This document shows positions 35,680 through 48,945 of a stretch of DNA of 64,000 nucleotides, piece after piece (position 1 is the stretch's first letter; the number at the start of each line of letters is the position of its first letter). The DNA lies in the NCBI GenBank assembly GCA_032622095.1, contig CP136064.1, forward strand, positions 254,760,484-254,824,483. The letters run 5' to 3'. A model generated the notes under the pieces. That model had not been told where the DNA came from, did no database searches, and worked only from the letters and a program-made list of their open reading frames with translations. Source of the stretch: Siphonodentalium dalli. Lineage: Eukaryota > Mollusca > Scaphopoda > Gadilida > Siphonodentaliidae. The translations under genes were made by a program, and so were the position numbers.

Positions 35680-38600
35680 TTTTTTTGTTTTTTTTAACAT
35701 ATTTTATTGTAATATAATATTACACAAGGGATCGGGGCACAAGTTTTAACAACTTAAATCCGCCCCTCTCCCATAAACATTTTAACAAATACAAAGTAGA
35801 TGACGAACATAACATATATACAGGATGATGTATGGTGTGGTTGTGATTGCTGTCAGTCCTATCCTGCTTTTGAAATTTCATCTGAGGTAGTCAACATTTG
35901 TAACGCAAAGGAGGATCTCGCCTATATTTGTTAGCGGAGGGGGCCTAATTAAAGCGTTTCGTTGATGAAATGTATGAATAAACAAAATGGAAAAGAATTT
36001 CATTGTGTCGATTCGATTCTGATGATATCCCTGTGAGTAAGGAGGAAATGTTAGATATTATAAATTGGTGGGCTGCAATCTTATTGAAGAGTTCGCATCT
36101 TTCGGTAGCATACAAGGGGCACTCAAAGAAATAATGGAAGGCATCTTCGACTTCGTATCCACATGTGCATTTAGAGGTATCAGAGATAAAATTGTTGCAC
36201 ATATCTGATTTTAATTCACTACAATAGTTGCGAATTCTGCAGTGTAAAATGCTTAGTTTTCTTGGACCATTAATAAAGAATTGGGGAGGTTTCGTGGGCG
36301 GGTCAATTAATTTCAAATTCATCTTAAATTCAGGAAGAGTACTTACATTTGTAATAGGCTTTGGTAGTTTATTCCAAGATAACGTACTTTTAGGTAAATA
36401 AGAGTTTCTGAAATGTTCTGTATGCTAACGGTATGAATAGAATTTGTCAGGTTCGCGCATATCATATCGATTACTGGCAACTTGTCTTGATCGGGGTGGC
36501 AACATGAGCGTGAGGTAATTGGGGACTTGGTTGTTTATTATTTTAAACATGGTGTGCAACTCGTGGAGTTCTCGTCGAATTTCAAGCCTTGACCATCCTA
36601 CTTCGTCAAACAAGCGATTTATATCTACGGAACGCGTTAATCCTGTTACTATTCTTGCAGCATCCTTGTGTATGTCATCGAACTTTTTTAATAAGTGCCC
36701 CACACTACATCGGCATAGTCTATAATTGGTAATATATATGCTGTGTATATTTTTTCAAGCGACTTTCGGTCTAGGTCGTACTTCAGTCTTCTTAATTGTG
36801 AGAGACGAGATGTTGCTTTGTTTGCTATTGTATTTATATGAGTGTTCCAGTTTAGATTCAATTGTATTTCAAGTCCAAGATATTTGTGTGAGTTTGTAAA
36901 TAATACATTTTCTTGTTCGAATTTTAAATTCGGGGTCACGTTGTTATTTGTAAGGGAAAAGGAAATTGCCCTAGTTATCGTTGGGTTAAATTTAACTAGC
37001 CATTTATTTGCCCAGTCTGCGACTCTTTCAAGGTCATCGTTCATGTTCTTGGTTAGGATATCGATGTCATAATGGGTAGTCATAAGGCAAGTATCGTCCG
37101 CGTACATTATTGTGGTTGCATTAATGTGGTCAGGGAGGTCGTTTACGTAAACTAAAAATAGGAAAGGGCCAATAATTTAGCCTTGAGGGACACCCGCTGG
37201 GATAACTTCAAAATTTGAGAAGGAGTTGTTCACTAAGACCCTTTGTTTGCGATTGAACAGATAATCTTTTAGCCATTCTAAGAGATTTCCAGAGACTCCA
37301 TATTGTTCCAATTTATATAGCAGCCCCCTGTGCCATACTCTCTCGAATGCCTTTGATATATCAAAAAATACTGCACTTGTATAGAGGCTGTTGTCGAGAC
37401 TATGGCACAGGTTGTGATATAGTTCTATTAACTGGTATGTTGTACTATGACCAGGGAGGAAGCCAGACTGGTGATTATATAACAAATTATTTTCCGTGAA
37501 GTATGTCATAATATGTTGTATGACCAGTTTTTCGATGATTTTGCCTAATGTCGGAAGGAGAGATATTGGACGGTAATTTGCGGAATCGGCTGGGTCGCCT
37601 TTTTTGAAGATAGGGGTGACGTTTTCCTTTTTCCAGGTCATTGGAAACTTACCAAGATCCAATGATTTTTTATAAATTATTAATAGGGGGATTGCGATAT
37701 TTTCGGCAGTACTATGCAACATTTTTGGGCTGATGCTATCGTGACCATACGCCTTATTTAAATTTAATGATTTTATAGCGCACACGATACTTTGATATGT
37801 GATTGGGATTTCGGATAGTATGTTATTGGATCTACGAGGGAAATACGGGAGATTTTTGGCATCGTCTTGTATAGTGGCATTAGAAATGAATCTTGCGTTG
37901 AGACACCTAGCTTTTTCATAATCATCGGTTGCATATGATTTCCCTTCCATTGATACGTTGCCATTGGGGCTATACAGAGGTGGGGTATTCGTAGATTTAT
38001 TTTTGTTAAGTAGATAATTCATAATATGCCAGAAATCGCGGGGAGTGGGGGTTTCATTTATTTTCTCCTCAAGTTTAGTTTCGAATTGCGATTTTGCATA
38101 CTTTTTCATGTTGTTAACTTTATTTCTAATATCCTTGTATTTTCTCCAAGTGTGCTCTGAATTTCGTTTGAGTGCTATTGATCTGAGTCTATCGCGACGT
38201 CGCATTTCTCTCCGTATGTCGGAATTAAACCAGAATTTGTCCTTTGTCCTTATCGTCACTGTCATTTTGGGGATTGATTGTTCCATTATTTTAATAAATC
38301 TCTCGGTAAATAAGCTTACTGCATCGTTTATGTCATTTACTGGTTGCAGCAATTCATGCCATTTGCTCTCATTTATTAAGATATTCGCTTTTTGAAAATC
38401 TGCATTTTTATAGTTCCAGATAGTTCTTGTGAAAGAGGTCGCATGCAATTGATCAAATGAAATTGTCGCGTAAACAGCGTAATGATCAGACATTTCAAGA
38501 TTTAGAACGTCAGCGTCCCGGACACTCAAGTTATTACTCACGATTATAGGATCGAGTAGGGTGCTGGTTCTAGTGGTAACTCTAGTTGGGGTTTTTATTA

Positions 38601-39330
38601 CGTCCTTAAGTGTATAGAAATCAATAATATTTTTGAGTTTGGAAGTGTGGCATAGTAGATTGGAGTTAAAATCTCCAAGTAGAATTATATTTTGGGAGAC
38701 ATCTAGTGCCTTAGATATGGACAAATCTAGCAGATCCCAATAGTTCGATCGGCAATATTGATCTGATCGATACGATAAGCATAGCAAAATATGTTGTGAT
38801 TTTGAGACAATGTCAAACCATAGCATTGAAGAAGTATCGGTTTCTAAATCGTTTCTCCTTTTAAAGACCAGATGAGAGGAGACGTATACGCATAGTCCAC
38901 CGCCGTAGGAATCTCGATCAAGTCGGATAGGGGGACTGAAATTATCAATCTCTAGTCTATCGGAGGGGTAAGAGGGGTCAAGGTGAGTTTCGGTGAAACA
39001 TAGGATATCGAAGTCATTTATCATATCGGCTATCTTTTCCAGTTTATGTCTTATGCTCCGTACATTATAATGGAATACTGTTAATATGTTGCCTTCGTGT
39101 ACAGTTTTATGGCTTGGGCTGGGCCCTGGGTTGCTGTGTACCGATCCGGAGCATAACAAAAGCATTGATATGACCAGAAGAATTAGAGGGAGATTTATTC
39201 TTAATCCTTGAGGTATCTTATAAATTCTATGGGTTTTCGTACTTAATGGTGAGTGGCGAGTAGAAAGGCTCCCTGAATTGAATACGCCAGTCGCGATGCG
39301 GTGCTGCAGTGGCGATATTCCCATTTAGGT
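35680..39330 (-). mobile_element. CR1-like LINE, near full length, degraded
   Basis: A minus-strand non-LTR retrotransposon with endonuclease and reverse transcriptase (35945-39324), a short 3' UTR and an A-rich 3' end at 35680-35696. The 5' end is uncertain: an open stretch (39328-40038) in the same frame ends in TAA right before the first ATG and may be 5' UTR or part of the element. It lies in the intron between the 34474-34522 and 49465-49584 exons, in the same direction as the host gene. Confidence 0.85.
35945..39324 (-). pseudogene. CR1-like LINE endonuclease / reverse transcriptase
   Basis: Starts at ATG 39324. A hydrophobic stretch leads to SGSVHSNPGP (NPGP at residues 65-68), a degenerate 2A-like site. 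The APE-type endonuclease follows with HYNVRSI (about 85), TETHL, GGGLCVYV, LLGDFN and MSDHYAV. The reverse transcriptase shows YRPISLLPTLGK, FFDISKAF, GVPQG and MYADDT. The C-terminus has a CTCGYEVEDAFHYFFECP zinc-knuckle-like piece. Three breaks are visible: TAA at 37177-37179 directly after GVPQG, a one-base frame change near 36700, and TAG at 36425-36427 where glutamine would fit. The element would nick target DNA and copy its RNA in place. Confidence 0.88.
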
Positions 39331-40708
39331 TGGAAAAAGGAACAGTTTCGGCGGCACCGGAGTGAGACTGGCGTACATTGGATACAAATATTTAAATATG
39401 TCATGTTGGAGCGGATGGGAGGATGACAGCGCAAAGTGGAAAATGTGATTGTCGGATATCAGTATCGGCCTATTGTTGATAGAAAACATTATGAAAACAT
39501 GAACAAACATGAGAGAAACATGAGAATGATAACTGTACATAATAATGGTGTGAATTATGAGGTGAAGATGTATCAATAACATGTGAAGTATGCATAGACC
39601 GGGTCGAGTATTTCGTTTTGGAACGGGAAGGAGAAAGTTATTGTGTCGCTTTGGGTCTCGTATTTTGAAAGATCGAGGCCTATACTTGAGCTTCATATGC
39701 TGAGCCATTGATATATAAAATGCGATGTACAGAGGCGGCCGAGTATGGCAGAATACATGAATATGCATAGGCCTACCCGGTCTTGTCCGCAAAGCATACG
39801 TTAGTTCAGACCGCGAAGATAATTTTTCATGAGCATTCCATTTTGACGAAGCTAGTGTTTGTTTGTGCTTCTGGGCTCCCGTAGTTTTGTCTACTCGGCT
39901 GTTAAATTGGCTGAAAGAGTGATCATGCCACACCACTGTGCCAACGACCTTGGTCTTGGTATAGAGTGCCGAATTACACTCACATATTAGATTTAATGTT
40001 TTGCAAAAAGTATTACTAGGTATTCCAGCATATGCCATGCTTCAAACGCATAGACAAACATTGAAGACAAAGTTGTCGATCAGTACTAATTGATGTGCTG
40101 ATCTTTCGATCCAAGCTCACGTGGCGAGGGGACTGAACTCTGTTTTGCATCTTGCTTTCGATCACTATACCGTACCAAGGGGAAAAACTCTATCTTACGT
40201 GTCTGAAAGTTGGTAGTGTGGCAAGATCCTACTGTCAGCGTTAATTTGGTGTGGCTTTAACCACGTGATTTCAAAGTTCACGAGTGCTGGACCATTGTTG
40301 GATTTCTTTGAAATGTTAAAAAAGCTCAGGTCGAGTAAGTAATTCAGGCCTGGATATTAAGTAATGTTTATTGCTGACCTCACACGTATGTGTGCCTCTG
40401 TAGCAATTATATGTTAGAGAGCCCAAAGCGACTTAAAATTTGTAGGTTTCTGTGCGATAGAAAATGCATGAATACAGTATGCAGTGGAAATTGTTGGCGT
40501 GGTGACTTTGTCGCGGGGGTGTTGTGACTTGTAGTCAGCTGCAGGTCAATCAATCTTTGCCAATCAGCTGATGTCAGTATTGATTTTGTGATTGATTGAG
40601 GAGTGAGAGATGGGATTGAATGAATGAAGCAAGTTTAAAATTTAATAGTGGGGGAAGGGTCGGGAGACCTCAAAGTTTTCTTGAAAGTACTGAAATATTA
40701 TTATTATT

Positions 40709-40743
<35 letters not shown>

Positions 40744-42450
40744 TTAATGAATTTGGTCGTTATTATATAAACCATATATGTGACTGGATTGTCTGAAATA
40801 ACCAGCATAGAAATGGGATTTTCATATAGAATATGTGTATGGACTGTTATTAATATTATGTTTTTCAGAAAACTTTCAGGTCTCAGGATCCATTTACCAC
40901 TATAATTATATTAATATATACAATAATACATTTACGATGATCAGTGAAGTGAAGTTAGTCACTGGTAAGTTCGTCGGTCACACAGGGCCACATTTGTGCT
41001 CTTATAGATGGTAAAGATGTATTCAGAATTCCAAGTGATCAACTTGCCATATTATATTCAGTAATAGGTCTGAATTATTATTTTAGTATCCTAGAACATG
41101 GGTCAAAATGAAATCTCAAGGGATATGTGAAAGAGTAAATAATGTAATTGACATTTGATGGAGTTGTGTCATATGTATGTGACTGGTAAGGTACTGCATA
41201 GTAGTCAAATAAATGATAAGTCAGAGCCTGTTGTATTTAGAATATTTCATTTGGTAAGTTAATATTCAAGCTTATGACTATTTCTGACACTCAAACAATA
41301 GACCTTATATGTGGGAATGAATAGAGCGTTGCCCCTTCTGTGTAGCAGTCTAAGGCAATTTAGAGTTAATTTGGATCCCTGAGTACATCTTGAACTATAC
41401 TAGCCTGTGAGTAATGGATAAATTATATTTACTATTATACTATTAAATTCTCAATAAAAACTACAGTGGTATCCATCTAATATCCCATTGAATGCAAGAT
41501 ATAATAAACATCTCTCAGGATGCGAACCAAATCCTCCATTTAGCAATCAGCTATTTGAGTATTGTGTGGAATTCATATTGTCTGTGTGACATGAAAACCA
41601 TGAACATGTAGTCCAAGTAGTGCAAGTCCAAGTATGCAACAGCATGAATATACCTTCACCTATGTCCAGATGCAAGGATGAATCTACTTCCTAAAATTAG
41701 TCTGGGGTGTCCCAAGATAGGTGGCAGATGGGGATAGTGCCCCTCCTGCCCAATCAAATTTGAAATTAGTGATGTACTCTAAGCAAAATTGAGGAAAACA
41801 GGAGATAAACCGTCACCAGTCAACAGCCAGAAAATAGATATGTTTTTATTTATTCTTGTTATTTATACATTTGTTTTGTTATTTAGTTAATTTTCATATT
41901 TAATTTTAAATTTATTTATTTATTATTATTGTTGTTATTTATTTATTTATTTATTTTTTGTTTTTAATTGATAATTTTCAGCATTTGGGCTGTCTTCTGG
42001 CTGAATAAATTTCAATTGAAAGTCCCCTGGTATCGGTTTTCTCCTGATATATAATAAAAACATACTTAAATTATGCTGTCAGGAACTCCAAATGCAAGAC
42101 ATGAACACCTACCAAAGTCGGATCACACCTGATGGTTAACTTTATTTATTTAGTATAATGTGTAATTATCTGATCTCCACCTTTCATTTACCTTGAAATA
42201 TGCGATTGTCAATAGATACACCGACAGGACTGATCCGGCTTTGGCAGTTATCCATGCGTATATGAGTAATATATAATATCTCTTTGGCAGTTGTGTGTAT
42301 CTACCAACTGGACATATGAAATAAAATATAAATTCAATTGTAAGAGACTAATAATCAGTGTGTGTGAAGTTAATATAAATAATACATACTATGCCATTGG
42401 TAATTGTGTATACCTACATGTACCAGCAAAAACAGATTATATAAGTTATA
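39331..42450. other. Intron; poly-T run at 40710-40741
   Basis: A minus-strand frame spans 39328-40038 but its composition looks non-coding. A 32-base T-run lies at 40710-40741, probably the poly-A tail of an otherwise unrecognised minus-strand retrocopy. 41850-41960 is TTTA-rich low complexity. No exon is supported. Confidence 0.45.
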
Positions 42451-42479
42451 AATTCAGATATAATAGTTTGATGTTCAGT

Positions 42480-43900
42480 AGATTTGAGGTTGACTCATTT
42501 CTTCAGACCTCAGACACACTAAACTTTGCTGAGACTTTTTTCCGAGACGGGACAAATTCTAATGTTTCTAAAACTTAATTGCTTTTTTCATTATATGAAA
42601 AATAAAAAGAGGCATGCAGTTTAATCAGAGTGGACATATGTCTATTCCGGGGATACTTGTAATTTCAAATTTGCATTTTAGTGTAAGTATATTTAGCGCT
42701 CTTTATCATATAGTACACCTACAAATAGTTATTGCAAAATGCACATTGCAAGGGCACATAGGTTTTCTTGTACACAAGCATATTATCATATTAAAAAGTA
42801 TATGTAGGAATAAATATTTCAACATTCCTTAAAATGTACAAATTTCATTACTTTTAGGGTCGGAATATATGATTGAAGTTTTAGTTCATAGGTCTTTCAC
42901 TTTTAGTTTGATTCATGCCAGATGGCAGACAGACATCGGGCACACCAAACTTTGAGTCTTTCTTCCAAAATGGGACAAATTCTAATGGTTTCTAAAATTT
43001 AGTTGCTTTTTCATTATATGAAACATGAAAAGAATTTGCAGTTTAATAAGAATAGACATATGTCTATTTGGATACCAGGGGTACCTGCGAGTGCATATTT
43101 ACATATTTGTAGTATAAGTATATTTAGTGCTCTTGAGCATATAGCATACCTACAAATAGTAAATGCAGGAATATACATTTCAACATGCAGGAATATTCAT
43201 TTCAACATTCCTTAAGATGTACAAATTTCATTAGTTTTAAGCACACCTACAAATAGTTATTGCACAACGCACATTGCAAGGACACATAGGTTTTCTTATA
43301 GACGGCATATTGCCATAAGTAAATGTAGGAATATACCTTTCAACATGCAGGAATATACATTTCAACATTCCCTAAAATGTACAAATTTCATTAGTTTTAA
43401 GCCACACATGGTTTTAACCAAAGTGTGTTAAATATAGGGTCGGAATGTATGCCAGAAGTTTTAATTCATTGTTCTTTCCACTTGTAATTGATGGCAGACA
43501 GACTTCAGGCACTCCAAACTTTGCGGAGTCTTTCTTCCAAAATGGGACAGATTCTAATGATGTCTAAAAATTAATTACTTTTTTCATTATATGAAAAAAG
43601 AAAAGAAGCTTGCAGTTTAACAAGAGTAATTCCATCCTCTATTTGGATTCCAGGGGTACTTGTAAGTACAAATTTGCATTTAATATAAGTATATTTAGTG
43701 CCCTGAAGCATAGTACACCTACAAATAGTTATTGCACAATGCACATTTCAAGACACATGGGTTTTCTTGTGCACAAGCATATTATCATAAATATGCATAG
43801 GAAAATATATTTCAACGTTCTTTGAAATGTACAAATATCATTACTGTTAAGCCACACATGGTTTACACCAAGGAGTGTTAAATTTAGGGTCGGAATATAT
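42480..43900 (+). repeat. Tandem array of about 400-bp units related to a LINE 5' UTR
   Basis: Three fuller and one partial unit start near 42490, 42920, 43240 (partial) and 43490. Each fuller unit has GACAGACNTCNGGCACNCCA-like heads, then CAAACTTTGCGGAGTCTTTC and GGGACAAATTCTAATG, then a long AT-rich body with AAGTATATTTAGYGCTCT and CACCTACAAATAGTTATTGC. The head matches the start of the minus-strand ORF1 element at 46.6-46.7 kb. Tandem 5' UTR monomers are known promoters of some LINEs; here they stand alone and point away from that element. Confidence 0.6.
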
Positions 43901-44417
43901 GCTTGAAGTTTTTAATTCATTATTATTACCATTTGATATTCTATCTTTGTATAATATACTATGGTTATCGAGAAATGTCGATTTCATGAGAGTAGGTGTT
44001 GGACATTGATTTTTATCTATAATTGTAAATGTATAATGCAGACATTTAGCACCTGTAGACCTGGTTGAATTTTTCTGTGGTTCGATGGATCACATCCATC
44101 CTCGAGCTAATTATGTCATTTACTGGCATTTGTTTATAATGTGTAGGGGTAGATTGCTTGAGACCCCACCACAGATTAATTCACACCAGGTTCCCAGCTT
44201 CAGATTATGTTGGCCATGTAATTTTACGATTAAACCTTAAATTAACATTACGATGATGTTGTAATTTTACGATGGTTTTTCTGTCATAATATTACGATCA
44301 TTTTGTAAATATACGATCAAATTTGTAAATTTCAGATTACGTTGATATCGCAGTTTTACAACAGTTACTGATGGTCCAATTGCTGCCAACAGTTTCTGTC
44401 GTAATATTACGATGAAA

Positions 44418-46680
44418 TTTTTTTTTTTTTTTTTTTTTTTGAGTGTAGGTGACATACATGTACTCATTAAGACACATTCTTATAAATATGCATATATGTA
44501 CTCATTAAGACACATTCTTATAAATATGCATATATGTACACACACACTTACATATGTATGTACCTATATGCATGCATATGGACATATACACATAAAAATA
44601 TCCTTTATCTTTGGCTCCGAGCTTGAGAATTGTTTTGTGAAACACATGTGTGGCTCTGGTAATTTTAAATGACATTGAATACTCATGGAAGAGAGAGGTT
44701 TGTTCTCATTTCAATAGATGTTTTTAGTTTGTGAATGTAGTTGTCAATAGACATTACTGTGAACTATTGTATTTGACCAGGTATTACCATTGTTCACTTA
44801 CATTCATCTATATATTAAAGGGATAAACATATATCCATATTGAGGAATCAGCACTTATATAGAAAAGAACAGTAATGAGATTCAGAGAATATCATTATAA
44901 CAGTGACATGAGGTGTTTAGCATTGTTTTGTTGACCAGGATTGATCAATGATCAGGTAATGTAAATTAAGTTGTTTAAGAAAATAATTAGGGAACTCAAC
45001 ATAATGAACAGTTGAGTTTAGGAAGTATGTTGTCTTGCAAAATCCAAAGATGGTGAAGCTGAGTTGAATTTACATGATGATATTCAGCTTCAAGGAGAAA
45101 TGGTATCTTAAGTGGATTAGTTAAGGCGCTCTGCCTCCTCGAGGGTATTCAATGTCAGTTTGGCCCCATCCTCTGATTTCTTGTAAAAGATTCGTCCGTC
45201 AAATGTCCAGTAGGAATTGATTTTTTTGTCCTTTTTTAGACTGGACAGTTCCTGGACAATTGACTGACGCATCTTCGTCAAGTCTTCAGTGATGAAAACT
45301 GTGCCTTTACCTTTCAAGTTCTTTTTATTCATGAACACATTAAATTTTGTTATCCACAGTTTAAATCTGGCTATGATCTGGACTGTTCTGATTGTTACTG
45401 GTTGACTTGCAGGGTTTTTTTTAATTGTATGACTTTGATTCCTCCTAAAGGGTGTGCTCTGCTTATATCTGATGGGTGCAGCTTTAGTCCAACATCTGTA
45501 TTTATCAGATTGTTAACCAAACCAATCCAGTCAAATTTCTTGAATCCATTAACATTGAGGTTGTCTGGAATGGGGACATTGTGGAAACGTAGGCAGTCCC
45601 TCCTACTATATTGCTCGGTTCCTTCGATTCGAGTGTCGGTGTAGTCCTTGGCTTCCTTGAACTTTGAATCTATTAGGTCAAGAATATTATCAGGTATAAT
45701 GTTAATTTTTTGTGTACTTTGTTGTACCTGCTTCTTCAGCTCATTATTCTCATCTGTTAGCTTCTTCATTTCTGCCTTTAATGTGATGAATTCAGATCTG
45801 ACATCTTTTATTTCCGCCTTTACCTCTTGGACCTCCTTTTTTGTTTCAGCTATGCTTTTATTCACAGCTTTATCCACGGCATCCTCAACAGTGACATTTA
45901 AGCTGCTAAACATGGTTCTTAGTTGGTTTGTCAGCTGATCTTTGATCAAGCCAAGCTCTTATTTTAGTGATTTACACATTTGTTCTTTTATTGAATTATT
46001 TATTAGTTCTTCGGTACTTTCATCAACACCGGTTTTCCTCCTAGTTGTTCGAATGGGAGACTGGTCATCAATATTTCTTTTCTTTGAGTTGCTTTTCCTC
46101 AGGGTTTGAATCTGAGTGATGTGGTATTTAAATCTTGAAGGAAATTAGCTTGGGAATTTGTTGGAGAATTTAGTGGCGAGTCTTGACTTGAAGGGGTGTA
46201 CTGTTCATTAGCTACTAGGTTTATTGTTTCTAATACTGTATCTGGTGTTAAAATTGAATTTTCTCCACTCTGTGCCTCAAAATCCATAGTTTGCTGTGTC
46301 GGTTCTGGGGTTACCTTTATTCGAGGTAAGTCATCTTTGTTAACTTTACTCGGTGTAATATCACCATTTGGGCTTGAATGGGTATTAATGCCATTGATTT
46401 GAGAATCCGGCTGTTGACCTGTCTTTGTCGAATTTTGAAAAGTTTGAATTTCAGTGGCGTCCGCCATCTTGTCGGTATTCAGTTTTTGGTCGAGAAAATC
46501 GCAGAAAAAGCTTACTTTATTTGAGTGTTGATCGCCAACAAGTTCCTAATATTGTGCTTTGTAGTTTATTGCATCTGGTTAACAAGTAGTTGAGTTTCAG
46601 AAACCATTGAAATTCGTCCCGTTTTGTAAGAAAGACTCAGCGAAGTTTAGTGTGTCTGAGGTCTGTCCGCCATCTTGTAT
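44418..46680 (-). mobile_element. ORF1-only LINE copy with poly-A tail
   Basis: Reads on the minus strand: a 5' leader from about 46680, ORF1 (46467 to 45117), about 675 nt of 3' sequence, then an A-run (44418-44440). No endonuclease or reverse transcriptase is present between ORF1 and the tail. Such half-LINEs occur in other animals (for example HAL1 in mammals) and rely on another LINE for copying. The leader and the start codon region both carry ACAAGATGGCGGAC, which resembles a YY1 site. An internal deletion of a full LINE is the other explanation. Confidence 0.65.
45117..46467 (-). pseudogene. LINE ORF1 protein (coiled coil plus RNA-binding domain)
   Basis: ATG at 46467 in good context (AAGATGG). 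The N-terminal part is rich in S, T, P and N and looks unstructured. A long coiled coil follows (repeated K/E-rich heptads around EVKAEIKDVRSEF), then an RRM-like core beginning EQYSRRDCLRFHNVPIPDN with SRAHPLGG, and a C-terminal part with KNLKGKGTVFITEDLT and DGRIFYK. Proteins of this type bind LINE RNA. The copy is broken: two frame changes (near 46120 and between 45395 and 45338) and one internal stop near 45965. The clade is L1-like or related; not certain. Confidence 0.8.
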
Positions 46681-48059
46681 CTTATTAAATGTTCTATATG
46701 GCAACTCAACCTAAACAATCAACGTATTTCACATAAAAGTGAAGATTCGCGAAGTGCCAAATATGCTGATGTATATCCTCATTAGTGAGATATTAGCCTT
46801 GAGCCGAATGTCAGGAGACTGTCTTTATATTTGTCTTTGATTAAATGCTCCAAACCATTGCTGGAAAATATAATTTTTTCAAACCAATCATGATTGGACC
46901 AGTAGGTGCCTGTCTTCTGAGCCCTCGAAGAAAGTTCATGCTGACGCTGTTTGTTTGTTTGTGACGAGCTTCCTGTTCTTTTTCGAAAACACTGTGCCAA
47001 AGCTTTATCTTATATATGCGAGTATCACATAGTGAACCATCGCATATATAATATAATACATTGGCCTAACACTATTTGTCTTGACCTTATAAACCAGTGC
47101 ATTCTCTTTATATCTGCAATGTTGTTTTCCGGTTCCATAACCTACATCACAGGCGAAGGACATCTACCGACAGTTGCTCCAGAACAATCTACTAACGCTG
47201 GGCCATGCCAGTTGTTCCAAAATATTCTACTCATTCTGAAAATGTTGCTCCAAAACAATCGCCAAAATCTCTCAAGCATATTGATTCTCAGAACTTGTTG
47301 ATATTATTTGAGTTGGCTAAGTTTGTCGCGATGTTTCACTTCAAGAGAAACGTTCAACTTTGAATGACGCCAAACAGTATTTATGGATCGAAGATTCCAG
47401 GTGGGAGATGAACGATAATCTGTGTCACACACCGACGGTCAGCTGAAGCAATGATAAAGGCTCTAGTCAGATTAATAAGATACCATAAATATCGTGTCAC
47501 TATAGAATCCGATATTAGAAACTGATCTACATGTTTTTAAGTGATGATATGGTGAATGTTATTTGATTACTTGTGTTGAGTATGTATTCCACATATATTC
47601 TTGTGCTGACGTTATGCGTATTATATTACATGTTTGCATGCTAGCCAGTTCTTGAATATATATTCAACATGTCACTGTGTGTTCTTGTATTGGTACATAA
47701 CTCGTTGTTGTAGTCTTATCCACTGCCTGCTTTATATACAGTGTCATCGTTGCGATAGTTTTTGGCAGAAATGACGGTAAGCCTTAATTAATCAATCAGT
47801 AAATGATGATGATCATATCGGCAGTCGCCTGCGTCTAGTCGCAGCCACTTCAAATGTATGCGATACCTTACTGCAGTTACTTATCATACAGTGTAGGCAT
47901 TGTATTCGCCAATCATACTGTCACCATGATAACCACGGGTGACTTAGCTTTGACTCAACGGGTAGCCAACGTAATTCGAGAATAGATAGCTTTATCACCA
48001 TACTCAGACATTAAGTGGTACGCTGTTTTCTAGTATATATTGCTCCAAGTAATTTGGTT
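46681..48059. other. Intron, no recognised gene
   Basis: Around 47008-47070 a hairpin-like block (CTTATATATGCGAG and its partner CTCGCATATATAA-type sequence) resembles the palindromes of the MITE at 48946-49334, so this is probably a diverged relative. Nothing else is recognised. Confidence 0.45.
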
Positions 48060-48400
48060 AAATATTAAACACTAACTGATGTTCCCGACTTCGTCCGGGC
48101 TATTTAGGGATTTCTTTTCCAGAAACATGCCCATATGAGCGTATATAAGCGAGGTCAAGGACACGGTCGCACGTTAAATTGGACCCGCCCATATTGATCT
48201 CGGGATCAAAGTAGGCCTGCATACCAAATTTGAGTCGGTTCGATCGAGGCCCAGAACCATGCCTATATGAGCGTAAATGAGCGATATCAATGTCAAGGAA
48301 ACGGTCGCAGGTAAAATTTGAGTCTGATCGGTCGAGAAGTTTTCAAGTCTATAACACACATACACACACACATACACGCATACAGACAGAAGTTCCAAAA
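48060..48400. repeat. Interspersed repeat with (AC)n-type tail
   Basis: Two related sub-blocks (CATATGAGCGTATATAAGCG at 48133 and TATATGAGCGTAAATGAGCG at 48262) each lead to AAGGAMACGGTCGCA and a GGTCGAG-type phrase, then a CACACATACACACAC run at 48356-48378. The arrangement is that of a dispersed repeat with a microsatellite at its end. Family not identified. Confidence 0.5.
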
Positions 48401-48539
48401 TATATAATAGATGCTGTGATACAATGTTGTTTCCGTCGGCTATAAAATATAATCATTTGATTCAACAGCAATCGACGAAAGAAATTCCCGTCACAATGCA
48501 ATATAGAAGTAATTAAATTTAGCAATGGTTACGGAGCGG

Positions 48540-48640
48540 TTGGACTTTAAATGCACCCAATGCACTCACAGTGGGTAAATGTGCAAAACTTAAAAGTCTG
48601 CAAAACATCACCACTAAGAATAACATGGAGAAATAGACAA
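48540..48640. repeat. Dispersed repeat, copy related to 51190-51290
   Basis: Shares GTAAATGTGCAAA, AAAAGTCTG and AAAACATCACCA with the stretch at 51220-51260. Non-coding as far as visible. Confidence 0.5.
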
Positions 48641-48945
48641 ACTGTGTTCTTTTATTTATTATTGATTGCTCTCCAATAACGAACTTTTGCGTGTTGATAC
48701 CATTGTTATGTAAATGCAATTGTTACAGTGATTTGTCAAATAAATATCGATAAACATGTCGTAGGTTCGAATACTTTAGTCTGAATATTATTTTCAGAAC
48801 AGTTTTCCTTTTCCATTATACTCATCGACAGGTTTTGATTAAACTTTGATATCTTATTGCACTAAGTGGACTTGTGTCAACAATTCCACTGTAACATTAA
48901 TGTTTACATAACAGTGGTTTAATCGTAGTATTGGATAATTATTAA

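Noticed and set aside
39328-40038. 237-codon minus-strand frame upstream of the CR1-like LINE
   Set aside because: It is in frame with the LINE protein but ends in TAA just before its ATG. The composition looks non-coding, so I treat it as possible 5' UTR and not as ORF1.
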